DNA from: Acidobacteriota bacterium
Lineage (GTDB): Bacteria > Acidobacteriota > Vicinamibacteria > Fen-336
Direction of reading: 5' to 3'
Assembly (NCBI GenBank): GCA_003222275.1
Contig: QHVJ01000073.1
Span: 1 to 41,858 of the forward strand
DNA length: 41,858 nucleotides
The stretch's first letter is position 1. Each line of letters opens with the position of its first letter. The notes under the pieces were generated by a model that saw only the letters and a list, made by a program, of their open reading frames with translations, made no database searches and was not told the DNA's origin. Below are positions 16,325 to 25,189 of this stretch, in pieces. The position numbers and the translations under genes were made by a program.

Positions 16325-17131
16325 ATGGCCACCGCGAAGCCGCCCCAGCCGTTCCTGAGCCGGACCTGGGACTACATCACCGAGACCCAGATCTGGCGCT
16401 CGATCTTCCGGCACGGGATGCCCGCCAACAACCGCAACCGCGTGCTGGTGGTCATGAGCAACGTCTTCCTCCACCTGCACCCGGTGAAGATCCGCAAGAG
16501 CGGCATCCGGCTGAAGTTCACCTGGTGCATGGGCGGGCTCACGTTCTTCCTGTTCCTCGTCGAGACCTTTACCGGCCTGCTCCTGATGTTCTATTACCGG
16601 CCCACGGTGGCCTACGCCTACATGGACATCATCGACCTCGCCGAGCAGGTGCCCCTGGGCATCATGCGCGAGATCCACCGGTGGGGCGCCCACGCCATGG
16701 TCATCACGGTGTGGCTGCACATGTTCCGGGTGTTCATGACCGGGTCCTACAAGCCGCCGCGGGAGTTCAACTGGAACGTCGGCGTGATCCTGCTCGTGCT
16801 GACGCTGCTCCTCTCCTTCACCGGCTACCTGCTGCCCTGGGACCAGCTCGCGATCTGGGCCATCACCGTCGGCTCGAACATGGCGCGCGCGACGCCGGTC
16901 CTCGGACACGAGGGTCCCGGCTCGCAGCTCCTGGCCCTGGGCGACGTGAAGATGGTCCACGCGGGTTCCGACGCGCGCTTCGCCCTGCTCGGCGGGCGCT
17001 TCGTCGGCGAGGGCGCGCTGCTGCGCTTCTACGTCCTCCACTGCGTGGGCATTCCGCTCGTGGCCGGCATCCTCATGGCCGTCCACTTCTGGCGGGTCCG
17101 CAAGGACGGCGGCATCTCCGGGCCACTCTAA
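16325..17131 (+). CDS. Cytochrome b6-like dihaem subunit of the bc complex
   Basis: 268 aa, the four-helix N-terminal half of cytochrome b. Haem ligands are visible as H118-x13-H132 in helix B ([18 protein letters not shown]) and H239-x14-H254 in helix D ([19 protein letters not shown]). The 14-residue spacing in helix D is the b6 type rather than the mitochondrial b type. Other conserved segments are [14 protein letters not shown] and [22 protein letters not shown]. The protein is split from its C-terminal half, encoded by the next gene, as in b6f and many menaquinol complexes. AGGAGG at 16305-16310 overlaps the Rieske stop and sits 14 bases before the ATG, a long spacing. Confidence 0.94.
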   Translation: MATAKPPQPFLSRTWDYITETQIWRSIFRHGMPANNRNRVLVVMSNVFLHLHPVKIRKSGIRLKFTWCMGGLTFFLFLVETFTGLLLMFYYRPTVAYAYMDIIDLAEQVPLGIMREIHRWGAHAMVITVWLHMFRVFMTGSYKPPREFNWNVGVILLVLTLLLSFTGYLLPWDQLAIWAITVGSNMARATPVLGHEGPGSQLLALGDVKMVHAGSDARFALLGGRFVGEGALLRFYVLHCVGIPLVAGILMAVHFWRVRKDGGISGPL

Positions 17132-17137
17132 AGAGTC

Positions 17138-18271
17138 ATGGGCGCCCTCAACACCCTCAAGGACGTCGTCAACTTCCTGACCAACCCGCCGATCTTCATC
17201 ACCCTGATGGCGGTGACGTTCTTCCTCCTCATCGGCCGCCGCGCCTTCTGGCGCCCCCGGATCGGCCTGGTGGTGGGAGTGGTGGCCGCGATCTTCGTGG
17301 CGCTGTCGACGCTGGACCCGAACTTCCGCCTGATCGTCGGCAAGCCCGACAACATCCCGATCGTGGCCATGCTGTTCCTGGTGGGCTTCTTCCTCTTCAT
17401 CAGCATGAGCCAGGCCTACAACAACGACGAGCGGATCGCCCGCGGCGAGCCACCCATCGAGGGCTCGCCGAAGGAAGCGGAGAAGACGTGGGTGTGGCCC
17501 GACCTCGTCTACACCGAGATGCTGTGCATGGTCATCGGGATCATCATCCTCGTCATCTGGGGCATCGTCTTCAAGGCCCCGATCGAGGAGCCGGCCAACC
17601 CCTCCCGCACTCCGAATCCCAGCAAGGCGCCCTGGTACTTCCTGGGGCTGCAGGAGATGCTCGTCTACTTCGATCCGTGGCTGGCGGGGGTGGTGCTCCC
17701 GAGCCTGATCATCGTGGGCCTGATGGCCATCCCCTACCTGGACACCAACCCGAAGGGAAACGGCTACTTCACGTTCCGCGAGCGGCGCGTCGAGATCACG
17801 CTGTTCCTGTTCGGCTTCGTGATCCTGTGGGTGCTCCTCGTCATGCTCGGGACCTTCCTGCGGGGGCCGAACTGGAACTTCTTCGGGCCCTACGAGTACT
17901 GGGATCTTCACAAATTGCTCGCGCTCAACAACGTCAACCTGTCCGAGTACGTCTGGGTGAAGATGCTCCACGCCAACATCAGCGGCATGAACATGTTCGT
18001 GCGCGAGCTGCCGGGCATCCTGCTCGTGCTCTTCTATGTCGGCGTGCTGCCCGGCCTGCTCGCCCACTCGCGCCGTGAGGTGAAGCTGCCGGGGGGCGCG
18101 CGGGTGAACATCGGCCTGCGGAAGTACTACGAGAAGATGGGGCCCTGGCGCTACTCGGTGTTCGTGATGCTGGTGCTCGCGATGTTCTCGCTCCCGATCA
18201 AGATGGTGCTGCGGTGGCTGTTCAACCTGAAGTACATCATCGCGATGCCCGAGATTTTCTTCAACATCTAG
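17138..18271 (+). CDS. Cytochrome b C-terminal half / subunit IV-like protein of the bc complex
   Basis: 377 aa, about eight hydrophobic helices, longer than plant-type subunit IV (about 160 aa). The first 110 residues (IFITLMAVTFFLLIG; IPIVAMLFLVGFFLFISM) are an extra membrane domain. The cytochrome b C-terminal signature follows: VWPDLVYTEML, where the Qo-site PEWY motif is PDLVY, and KAPWYFLGLQEMLVYFDPWLAG ... PYLDTNPKG. Two further helices are at the C terminus. A PDLVY-type Qo motif is a known variant among menaquinone-using complexes. It starts six bases after the cytochrome b6-like stop. The octahaem cytochrome gene follows after 53 bases containing a short direct repeat. Confidence 0.9.
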   Translation: MGALNTLKDVVNFLTNPPIFITLMAVTFFLLIGRRAFWRPRIGLVVGVVAAIFVALSTLDPNFRLIVGKPDNIPIVAMLFLVGFFLFISMSQAYNNDERIARGEPPIEGSPKEAEKTWVWPDLVYTEMLCMVIGIIILVIWGIVFKAPIEEPANPSRTPNPSKAPWYFLGLQEMLVYFDPWLAGVVLPSLIIVGLMAIPYLDTNPKGNGYFTFRERRVEITLFLFGFVILWVLLVMLGTFLRGPNWNFFGPYEYWDLHKLLALNNVNLSEYVWVKMLHANISGMNMFVRELPGILLVLFYVGVLPGLLAHSRREVKLPGGARVNIGLRKYYEKMGPWRYSVFVMLVLAMFSLPIKMVLRWLFNLKYIIAMPEIFFNI

Positions 18272-18285
18272 GATACCCGGATTGC

Positions 18286-18313
18286 AGCAGTCAGCATTCA
18301 GCAGTCAGCGATC
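18286..18313 (+). repeat. Two 14-base direct repeats in the bc operon spacer
   Basis: Units 18286-18299 and 18300-18313 share 12 of 14 bases (agcagtcagc followed by attc or gatc). This is a short slippage-type tandem between the subunit IV-like and octahaem cytochrome genes. No function is apparent. Confidence 0.6.
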
Positions 18314-18324
18314 AGTGAACGGCG

Positions 18325-21303
18325 ATGCCTCCAACGAAGCCTGAGCCGGGACGCGACACGGAGATGGCCGGACGGACGGCCACCCTCAACGTGGTCTTCG
18401 CGCTCACCTCCATCGGCCTGCTCTTCGCCCTCACCTACATGATCTGGGACGACTACAACCGGGACTGGAAGCACTACCAGAAACGGTTCAACCAGCTGGA
18501 GGTGAAGCTCACCCAGGACCAGGTCCAGCAGGCCCTCGGCAAGGTGGACGCCGCGCGCCGCCAGCAGGTCCAGGCGCAGCTCGCGCAGGGCGAGAAGGAG
18601 ATCGATGCGCGCCGCGGCGAAGTGAAGCAGGCGGAGAAGGACGCGGCCAAGCTCGACGCCGACTGGTACCGCGTCGACCAGGAGTACCGCTTCACGAAAG
18701 CCGAGATCGACGTCGCCCGGTACGACTACGAGGAAGCGGCCCACCACGGAGCGGGCAGCGCCGCGGCCAGGAAGCGCAAGCTCGACGACCTCGAGAGCAA
18801 GTGGCAGAAGCTGAAGCTCGAGCTCGAGGACATCAACGCCCGCAAGGCGGCTGCCGCGCAACACCTGCAGGAGCTGGAGAAGACCCGGCTCGACGCGGAG
18901 AACACGCAGAAGGAGATGTACGCCGAGTACAACCGGCTGGAGGAGAAGCTGCACAAGATCCAGCCCGGGGTCGTCTCCTTCATCCGCAACATGCCGGTCA
19001 TCGACCTCGCCAACCCGTCCCTGAAGATCAACCAGATCATGCCGACGAACCTCCAGGACGACGTGGTCTTCAGCGGCACGCCCAAGGTGGACCGGTGCAC
19101 CACCTGCCACCTCGGCATCGACAAGCGCGGCTTCGAGAACGCGCCCCAGCCCTTCACCACCCACCCGAACTTCGAGTTCTACCTCCAGGGCCCGCACCCG
19201 GTGGAGAAGGTCGGGTGCACGTCGTGCCACCAGGGACGCGGGCGGGCCACCAGCTTCGTCAACGCCGTCCACACCGCCTCGAGCGTCGAGCAGGAGAAGC
19301 AGTGGGGCAAGTACAGCGGGAGCTCGTCCTACCACAGCCTGCATTTCTGGGACTACCCGATGATGGCCAAGGGTCACACCGAGGCCCAGTGCATGAAGTG
19401 CCACCAGGGCATGGTGGAAGTGCCGAAAGCGACCAGCCTCAACACCGGATTGCTGCTCATCGAGCGCTACGGGTGCTACGGCTGCCACAAGATCAAGGGC
19501 TGGGAGAACCTGCGCAAGGTCGCCCCCGACCTCACGAGGATCACGAGCAAGACCAACGAGGAGTGGATCTACCGGTGGATCAAGGAGCCGAAGGGCTTCC
19601 GGCCCACTCGCATGCCGCAGATCTGGGACGTGAGGGTGGACGAGACGCCGGACCAGAAGCACCGCAACGACACCGAGGCCAACTCGGTGGTGGCGTACCT
19701 CGTGGCCAACGCGGGCGCCGCGGAGCCGTATCCGGCGCCCCCGGGCGGTGACCTCGAGTCGGGGCGAAAGCTCTTCGAGTCGGTGGGCTGCCTCGCCTGC
19801 CACCGGGTGGGCAACGACAAGCGCGGGCTGAACGAGGGCTTCGACGCCGCGTCGTTCCGGACCCACGGCCCCAACCTCGACGGCACCGGCAGCAAGGTGA
19901 GCGCGGGCTGGCTCTACGCCTGGGTGCGGAACCCGCGCGGCTACTGGCACGAGACGCGCATGCCGAACCTCCGGCTCACGGAGAAGGAGGCGGCCGACAT
20001 CACCGCCTATCTGATGAGCCTGAAGAACGACGCGTTCGTCGGCCGGCCGCGGGCGCCCATCGACACCAAGGTCCGCGACGACATCGTCCGCGAGTACATG
20101 CTCGCCGCCAGCACGCCCGTGCGCGACGTGGAGCAGAAGCTGGCCGCGATGGACGACCGCCAGCGGACGTTGTTCGTGGGCGAGAAGACGATCGGCCGGT
20201 ACGGCTGCTTCGGGTGCCACACGATCAAGGGCTTCGAGAAGACGTCTCCCATCGGCGTCGAGCTGACCGAGGAAGGGTCGAAGCTCGTCGAGCGGCTCGA
20301 CTTCGGCTTCGAGGAAGGCAAGATCCCCCACACGCTGCCCGGATGGGTGCACCGCAAGCTCCTCGAGCCGCGCGTCTTCGACCAGGGCAAGGTCAAACGG
20401 CCCGAAGAGCTGCTGCGGATGCCGAAGTTCTGGATGGCCGACAACGAGGCGGACGCGATCGCCACCGGCATGCTGTCCTTCACCAAGGAGCAGGTGCCGA
20501 TGGCCGCGCAGCGCCAGCTCTCGGCCGAAGACCGCTCCGTCGCGCGCGGGCAGCGCCTCGTCCGCGAGAAGAACTGCCAGGGCTGCCACCAGCTCGGCGA
20601 GCGGGGCGGCGCATTCCGGGAGATCGTCAAGGCGCAGCTGGAAGCCGGGGGCGGCGACCCGCTGCAAGTCCTGGGGCTCTCGCCGCCGGTGCTCTACAAC
20701 GAGAAGGAGAAGATCGGCGAAGGGTCGCGGGTCCAGACCGCGTGGCTGCACGACTTCATCAAGGACCCGTCGAAGAAGATCCGGCCCTGGCTCCAGGTGC
20801 GCATGCCGACCTTCGACTTCAGCGAGGACGAGACCAACACCGTCACGCACTACTTCGCCTCCCTCGACAAGGTGCCGTTCCCCTACGAGCAGAAGCCGGA
20901 GCTGCAGGCGCAGATGGTGGCGGTGGGCCACGACCTCTTCAATCGGTGGCAGTGCATCAAGTGCCACGTGGTGGCGGGCAGGCTCCCCAACCAGGAGCCG
21001 GCCTTCATGGCCCCCGACCTCGCCAACGTGCCCTCGCGCCTGCGCGCGGCGTGGCTCGCGCAGTGGCTGGCCGACCCGCAGAAGATCCAGCCCGGCACGC
21101 GCATGCCGTCGAACTTCCCGGAGAAGCCGGAGGAGAACGCGTTCCCCGAGATCCTCGGGGGCGACCAGCACCAGCAGATCGAGGCCGTGCGGTCCTACCT
21201 GCTGACCCTCGGGCCGGGCGGGCCGCCGGTGGGGACGGAGAAGGCCAAGACGGCGCGCGCACAGGCGGCGCCGCCGGCCGGGACCACCGCTCCCGGCCGG
21301 TAG
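18325..21303 (+). CDS. Octahaem c-type cytochrome with N-terminal membrane anchor and coiled coil
   Basis: 992 aa. An N-terminal transmembrane helix (TLNVVFALTSIGLLFALTYMIW) is followed by a long charged coiled coil (about residues 45-230, rich in Glu, Lys, Gln), then the haem region. Eight CxxCH motifs have first cysteines at 258, 298, 356, 384, 489, 628, 751 and 877. Haems 4-8 lie in mono-haem cytochrome c-like units with distal Met candidates in repeated RMP motifs (TRMPQIWDV, TRMPNLRLT, LRMPKFWM, VRMPTFDF, TRMPSNFP). It probably accepts electrons from the Rieske/b complex and passes them to an oxidase or extracytoplasmic acceptor. The C terminus is a Pro/Ala/Thr-rich tail. ATG 18325 gives a short cytoplasmic N terminus; an internal ATG at 18364 is also possible. 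Gene order places it in the bc operon. Confidence 0.92.
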   Translation: MPPTKPEPGRDTEMAGRTATLNVVFALTSIGLLFALTYMIWDDYNRDWKHYQKRFNQLEVKLTQDQVQQALGKVDAARRQQVQAQLAQGEKEIDARRGEVKQAEKDAAKLDADWYRVDQEYRFTKAEIDVARYDYEEAAHHGAGSAAARKRKLDDLESKWQKLKLELEDINARKAAAAQHLQELEKTRLDAENTQKEMYAEYNRLEEKLHKIQPGVVSFIRNMPVIDLANPSLKINQIMPTNLQDDVVFSGTPKVDRCTTCHLGIDKRGFENAPQPFTTHPNFEFYLQGPHPVEKVGCTSCHQGRGRATSFVNAVHTASSVEQEKQWGKYSGSSSYHSLHFWDYPMMAKGHTEAQCMKCHQGMVEVPKATSLNTGLLLIERYGCYGCHKIKGWENLRKVAPDLTRITSKTNEEWIYRWIKEPKGFRPTRMPQIWDVRVDETPDQKHRNDTEANSVVAYLVANAGAAEPYPAPPGGDLESGRKLFESVGCLACHRVGNDKRGLNEGFDAASFRTHGPNLDGTGSKVSAGWLYAWVRNPRGYWHETRMPNLRLTEKEAADITAYLMSLKNDAFVGRPRAPIDTKVRDDIVREYMLAASTPVRDVEQKLAAMDDRQRTLFVGEKTIGRYGCFGCHTIKGFEKTSPIGVELTEEGSKLVERLDFGFEEGKIPHTLPGWVHRKLLEPRVFDQGKVKRPEELLRMPKFWMADNEADAIATGMLSFTKEQVPMAAQRQLSAEDRSVARGQRLVREKNCQGCHQLGERGGAFREIVKAQLEAGGGDPLQVLGLSPPVLYNEKEKIGEGSRVQTAWLHDFIKDPSKKIRPWLQVRMPTFDFSEDETNTVTHYFASLDKVPFPYEQKPELQAQMVAVGHDLFNRWQCIKCHVVAGRLPNQEPAFMAPDLANVPSRLRAAWLAQWLADPQKIQPGTRMPSNFPEKPEENAFPEILGGDQHQQIEAVRSYLLTLGPGGPPVGTEKAKTARAQAAPPAGTTAPGR

Positions 21304-21311
21304 GCGCGGGC

Positions 21312-22031
21312 ATGGCCGCGCCAGCCGCCTCCGACGCCATCGTCGTGGGGCGGCCGGGTGATCGCGACCGCATGGTCGAAGTTCTTCGCCGAGCGGGTCT
21401 CTCCGTCACCGCTCTGGCGGAGGCCGAAGCCCTCGGCCGGCGAGACCTCACGCCGCCTCGACTCGTCGTCCTCGTTCGCGGCGGCCCGCGGGCCGAGCGC
21501 GAAGCCGCGCAGGTCCGGCTGCTCTCCCACCCCGCCCTGCACGGCGCGCCCCTGCTCGTGGTCGGCGCGGCGACGGACGTCGACAGCTATGGAGGTGCGC
21601 TCGCGCGAGGAGCCGCCGCCTACGTGTCCTCGGCCGCGAGCCCGCCCGAGATGCGCGACCTCGCGCTGCGACTGGTACGCGCGGCCGACCGGCGGCGCGT
21701 GGAAGGACGAACCGATGCCGGCGACCGCCGGCGCGGACGGCGGCCGTTGCTCCTGAAGGTCGAGGTGGAGGATCGCACGAACGATACCCGGCTCTCCGGC
21801 CACATCGTCGACGTCGGCCTGGCCGGCTGCCGCCTGGAGCTGGCGCAGCCGCTCGCCAGGGGCACGCCGGTCGGGCTCCAGCTCCACGCGTATCAGGAAT
21901 CGACGGGGATCGTTCTCGCCGGATCGGTGCGCTGGACCCGGCCCGGCGACGGGGGGACGCATCTGGTGGCGGTTCGCTTCAACGGCACGTCGGCGGTGGT
22001 TGCGCGCCGGCTATTCGGCCTGCGTGGCTGA
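21312..22031 (+). CDS. Pseudo-receiver plus PilZ domain protein
   Basis: 239 aa. Residues 1-125 follow the CheY receiver pattern (DAIVVGRPGDRDRMVEVLRRAGLSVTALAEA ... RLVVLVRGG ... GAPLLVVGAATD). However, the acidic pair near the N terminus, the phospho-acceptor Asp (VLVRGG instead of VLxDxxMP) and the conserved Lys are absent, so phosphorylation is unlikely. Residues about 136-238 are a PilZ domain (RRRGRRPLLLKVEVED, SGHIVDVGLAGCRLEL, GSVRWTRP), the c-di-GMP receptor fold. The arginine-rich approach RRRGRR fits the RxxxR ligand motif, and DVGLAG stands for D/NxSxxG with Gly replacing Ser. The gene begins eight bases after the octahaem cytochrome stop, linking it to the respiratory cluster. 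Confidence 0.78.
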   Translation: MAAPAASDAIVVGRPGDRDRMVEVLRRAGLSVTALAEAEALGRRDLTPPRLVVLVRGGPRAEREAAQVRLLSHPALHGAPLLVVGAATDVDSYGGALARGAAAYVSSAASPPEMRDLALRLVRAADRRRVEGRTDAGDRRRGRRPLLLKVEVEDRTNDTRLSGHIVDVGLAGCRLELAQPLARGTPVGLQLHAYQESTGIVLAGSVRWTRPGDGGTHLVAVRFNGTSAVVARRLFGLRG

Positions 22032-22047
22032 AGAACGGAGCTCCCGC

Positions 22048-22671
22048 TTGGCGCAGGAACGCCCCCCGACGATCCTCCAGATCTACCGCGACACCGTGAA
22101 GCCCGGCCGCGAGGCGGCATTCAAGGCGGTCGAGGAGGACGCGGCCCGGATCTGCGCGGAGTTGAGATTTCCCCATTCACACCTGGCCATCGAATCACTG
22201 AGCGGGCCGACGGAGGTGTGGTGGCTGAATGCCTTCGAATCAGAGGAGGACAGGCAGCGCGTAGCGGACGACTATGGGAAGAACCCGGCCTTGAAAGAGG
22301 CGCTCGAGGGCATCACCCGGCGCAAGGAGGGCCTGACCGAAGCGCCGGTGAACGTCTATGCGACGTACAGGGCGGAGCTGAGCCGCGGAGCCTCGTGGAA
22401 GGTCGCCGGCGCCCGCTTCTTCGTGGTGACCATCTCGGCGGGTGATTCCCGGATGGAGGGCGCGGTGTTCGAAGCTCCCGACGGCACGCGGTTCGTCTTC
22501 AGACCGTTTGCCACGCGCCCGCAGGCCGATGCCGTCGCGGCGGCGGCCGGCCGCGACACCAGGGTCTTCGCGGTGCGCCCTTGTTGGGGCATGCCCGCTC
22601 CGGAATGGATCGCCGCGGACCCCGTGTTCTGGAAGCCCAACCCCATGGCGCGAGTGAGAGAAGAACCGTGA
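22048..22671 (+). CDS. Uncharacterised protein, possible dimeric alpha-beta-barrel domain
   Basis: 207 aa; no family recognised with confidence. The N-terminal half (TILQIYRDTVKPGREAAFKAVEEDAARICAEL ... VWWLNAFESEEDRQRV) has the strand-helix pattern and the R-D-x-V-KPG-REAAF phrase of antibiotic-biosynthesis-monooxygenase-like ferredoxin-fold barrels. The C-terminal half (WKVAGARFFVVTISAGDSRMEGAVFEAPDGTRFVFRPF) looks like another small alpha/beta unit. TTG 22048 is preferred because GGAG at 22037-22040 lies seven bases ahead; GTG 22024, overlapping the previous stop, is the alternative. Its stop overlaps a GTG of the DinB-like gene (GTGA at 22668). Confidence 0.65.
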   Translation: MAQERPPTILQIYRDTVKPGREAAFKAVEEDAARICAELRFPHSHLAIESLSGPTEVWWLNAFESEEDRQRVADDYGKNPALKEALEGITRRKEGLTEAPVNVYATYRAELSRGASWKVAGARFFVVTISAGDSRMEGAVFEAPDGTRFVFRPFATRPQADAVAAAAGRDTRVFAVRPCWGMPAPEWIAADPVFWKPNPMARVREEP

Positions 22672-22727
22672 CGAGTGACGGCTTGCAGCGTCAAGCGAAG
22701 CGCGAGCAAGATAGGACCGAGACGGCC

Positions 22728-23219
22728 ATGAAATACCTGATGATGACGCGCGCCGACCGGGAGAGCTTGTGGAGATCCCTGGACGCGATGCCGGGCTTTC
22801 TCGCCGAGCGATTCGCACCGCTGTCCGGGCCAGAGGCGACGAGGCCGGGACTCGACGGCGCGTTCTCGCCCGTCGAGCAGTGCTGGCACCTCGCGGACCT
22901 GGAGCGCGAGGGGTTCGGAGCGAGGATCCGTCGCCTGCTCGCGGACGAGAACCCGTACCTCGCCGACTTCGACGGCGCGCAAGTCGCGCGGGAGCGGGAC
23001 TATCGCGCGCGATCGCTTCCCGAGGGAATCCGACTCTTCCGCGAGGCGCGCGCGGACAACCTGGCTCGGCTCCGGTCCCTGGACGCTGCCCAGTGGTCGC
23101 GCGCAGGGACGCAGGAGGGAGTGGGCCGGGTCGCGCTCTGCGACATACCGCACATGATGGCCGAGCACGACGACACCCACCGCGCCGAGATCGACGCCTG
23201 GCGCGGCCGGGCCGGCTGA
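22728..23219 (+). CDS. DinB-like (DinB_2/YfiT-type) four-helix protein
   Basis: 163 aa. The metal-binding triad of the DinB/YfiT superfamily is recognisable: H54 in EQCWHLADLE, and H147 and H151 in MAEHDDTHRAEI. Members are metal-dependent thiol S-transferases or damage-induced proteins of unknown activity. ATG 22728 begins where the helical domain begins. An upstream GTG at 22668 that overlaps the preceding stop (GTGA) would add 20 residues without resemblance to the family; either is possible. It converges with the hemW-like gene, with ten bases between the stops. Confidence 0.78.
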   Translation: MKYLMMTRADRESLWRSLDAMPGFLAERFAPLSGPEATRPGLDGAFSPVEQCWHLADLEREGFGARIRRLLADENPYLADFDGAQVARERDYRARSLPEGIRLFREARADNLARLRSLDAAQWSRAGTQEGVGRVALCDIPHMMAEHDDTHRAEIDAWRGRAG

Positions 23220-23229
23220 GGGCGGGCCG

Positions 23230-24375
23230 TCAAACGAACGCCTGGAAGACCTCGTTCGAGAGGAGGACGCCCCGGTCCGTGAGCCGCAGCCGGGATCCGC
23301 AGCGTTCGAGCAGCCCTGCCGCGAACGGCGCGGCCAGCCCGGTCGCGTAGTCGGCCAGGACGTCCATCCCATGAACGGCCTGGAAGGCCACGACGTCGAC
23401 CCCCTCCCGTCGGCGCAGGCCCGTGAAGAGCGCCTCCTCCGCGCGCTCCCGCGGCGAGAGCATGCGCTCGCCGGCCACCGCCGCCGCCGGGCCGCGCTCC
23501 TCGATCGCCCGGCAGTAGCCGCCGAAGGTATCGATGTTCCACCAGCGCCGGCCATCGCGATAGCTGTGGGCCGACATCCCGAAGCCGACGAAGGGAAGAT
23601 CGGCCCAATACTTCGCGTTGTGGCGCGACTCGAAGCCGGGGCGGGCGAAGTTGGAGATCTCGTAGCGCTCGAGGCCGAGAGCCGAGAGCGTCTCCACCGT
23701 GCGCCGGTAGAGATCGGCCACGAGGTCGTCGTCGGGCAGATCGAGGGCTCCGGACCGCGCGCGGTGCGTGAGAAGCGTGCGCCCCTCCACCTCCAGCACG
23801 TAGAGGCTCAGGTGCTCCGGCGCGAGCGCGGCGACGCCTTCGAGGCTGCGCCGCCAGCGCGCGGCCGTCTCGCCTGGCCAGCCGAGAATGAGGTCCACGG
23901 ACAGGTTGGCGAGCCCGGCCGCCCGCGCGCGCTCCACCGCGCGGACGGAGTCGGCGCTCGAGTGCAGGCGGCCCATCTCCGCGAGCACGGCGTCGTCGAA
24001 CGATTGCACGCCCAAGCTGACCCGGGTCGCCCCCGCGTCCCGCAGCTCCCGGTACCCGGCGGCATCGAGGTCGGCGGGGTTCGCCTCCACCGTGACCTCG
24101 GCCCCGACCGGCAAGCCGAAGCGGCGGCGCGCGAGATCGACGACCTGCGCGAGGCGCGCCCCCGCCCACAAGGACGGCGTGCCCCCGCCGAAGTACAAGG
24201 TGTCGGCGCCCGCGGCCGGCGCGGCCTCCATTTCCGCCCGGAGCGCGCGCCCGTAGCGCTCCTGCCGCGCATCGTCGGGCCGGTGCGGATCGATGGCGAA
24301 GTGGCAGTAGGTGCACTTCGCCTCGCAGAAGGGAACGTGGACGTAGAGGCCGAGCCGCGCGGGGTCTGCGGGCAC
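23230..24375 (-). CDS. hemW: HemW-like radical SAM protein (coproporphyrinogen III oxidase-related)
   Basis: 381 aa. Radical SAM cluster motif C17-EAK-C21-TY-C24 in YVHVPFCEAKCTYCHF, followed by LYFGGGTPSL, TVEANPADL, RVSLGVQSFDD and NLSVDLILGWPGE, in the usual HemN/HemW order. The C terminus has the HemW-type winged helix (EALFTGLRRREGVDV ... LTDRGVLLSNEVFQAFV). HemW is a haem chaperone rather than an oxygen-independent coproporphyrinogen oxidase; the missing HemN N-terminal extension favours HemW. GTG 24375 is one base after the DnaC-like stop (TAG-A-GTG), which decides the start and makes it the last gene of the dnaK operon. A HemW-type haem chaperone fits with the cytochrome genes nearby. 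Confidence 0.86.
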   Translation of the reverse strand: MPADPARLGLYVHVPFCEAKCTYCHFAIDPHRPDDARQERYGRALRAEMEAAPAAGADTLYFGGGTPSLWAGARLAQVVDLARRRFGLPVGAEVTVEANPADLDAAGYRELRDAGATRVSLGVQSFDDAVLAEMGRLHSSADSVRAVERARAAGLANLSVDLILGWPGETAARWRRSLEGVAALAPEHLSLYVLEVEGRTLLTHRARSGALDLPDDDLVADLYRRTVETLSALGLERYEISNFARPGFESRHNAKYWADLPFVGFGMSAHSYRDGRRWWNIDTFGGYCRAIEERGPAAAVAGERMLSPRERAEEALFTGLRRREGVDVVAFQAVHGMDVLADYATGLAAPFAAGLLERCGSRLRLTDRGVLLSNEVFQAFV

Positions 24376-24376
24376 T

Positions 24377-25189
24377 CTAGCTCTTGACGGCGCCTCCGGT
24401 GCGGGCCTGGTTCGACGTCTGCCGGGCCTCGCGGTAGTCGGTCCCGGACACCTTGATGACGACACACATCTCCATCAGGCGTGACCGGACGGCGAGCCCC
24501 GTCCGCTCGAGCAGGAACTCCCGTTGCGGAGGCGCCGCCGCCTCGCCCTTCCGCTTGCGCTCGAAGTAGTCCGACTCCGCCTTGACCGCGGTCGTGCGGT
24601 CGGCGTCCTCGAAGTTGGTGGTGATCAGGGTCGCGCGCTTGGCCATGTAGCGGCTGTTCATGATGTGGAAGAGCGTGTCGTTGATCCAGTCCGTCATCTT
24701 CCAGGCGCCGAGGTCGTCGAGCAGCAGCACGTCGGCGCGGACGACGGGCTCGAGGACCTGCAGCTCGGTGGTCCGCGTCTCCGGGTTGTAGGAGTCCCGG
24801 ATCTCCCGCGTCAGCTCGTGGAAGTCCCAGAACTGCCCGCGGACTCCCTTCCTCGTCCAGAGCTCGCGCAGGACGGCCACCGCGAGATGGGTCTTGCCGA
24901 TGCCGTTGGTCCCGGTGAACAGCAGGCCCAGGCCCTCGTGGGTCGAGCCCAGATGGGGATAGTCGTTGCAATAAAGCATGCAACGTTCCAGGGCGTTCCT
25001 CAACGACGGGGTGAAGCCCTCGAAGTTGGCAAATGTGCACTCCTCGTAGCGCGGCGGGATGCGGCATGCGCTCACGAAGTCGGCCCGGACCCCCGCGGCC
25101 GCGCGGCGGCAGGCGCACGGCTGCGCGAACTCGCGCCCCTCCCGCTCCACGATCTCGAAGCCGGTGTCCCGGCAGCGTTCACAACTCAA
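24377..25189 (-). CDS. DnaC/IstB-like AAA+ ATPase with N-terminal zinc ribbon
   Basis: 270 aa. The N-terminal Cys cluster CERCRDTG ... CACRRA is a zinc ribbon as in primosomal DnaI/DnaC-like loaders. The Walker A motif is GTNGIGKTH (K99), Walker B is VLLLDDLGAWK, sensor 1 is TLITTNF, and an Arg-finger candidate lies in LAVRSRLMEMC. This architecture matches replicative-helicase loaders and transposon-helper IstB proteins. No transposase is adjacent, which favours the housekeeping helicase-loader reading. The start is TTG 25189, overlapping the sigma-factor stop in TTGA, so the two are translationally coupled. A start further upstream would lie wholly inside the sigma gene. Confidence 0.8.
   Translation of the reverse strand: MSCERCRDTGFEIVEREGREFAQPCACRRAAAGVRADFVSACRIPPRYEECTFANFEGFTPSLRNALERCMLYCNDYPHLGSTHEGLGLLFTGTNGIGKTHLAVAVLRELWTRKGVRGQFWDFHELTREIRDSYNPETRTTELQVLEPVVRADVLLLDDLGAWKMTDWINDTLFHIMNSRYMAKRATLITTNFEDADRTTAVKAESDYFERKRKGEAAAPPQREFLLERTGLAVRSRLMEMCVVIKVSGTDYREARQTSNQARTGGAVKS

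Noticed and set aside
15572..21171. Two long minus-strand open frames opposite the bc-complex genes
   Set aside because: His/Asp/Glu/Arg-rich shadow sequence opposite clearly recognised Rieske, cytochrome b and multihaem genes.
24377..25189. DnaC-like ATPase read as the IstB helper of an IS21-type insertion sequence
   Set aside because: No IstA transposase or terminal repeats nearby, and the gene is translationally coupled within the dnaK operon.
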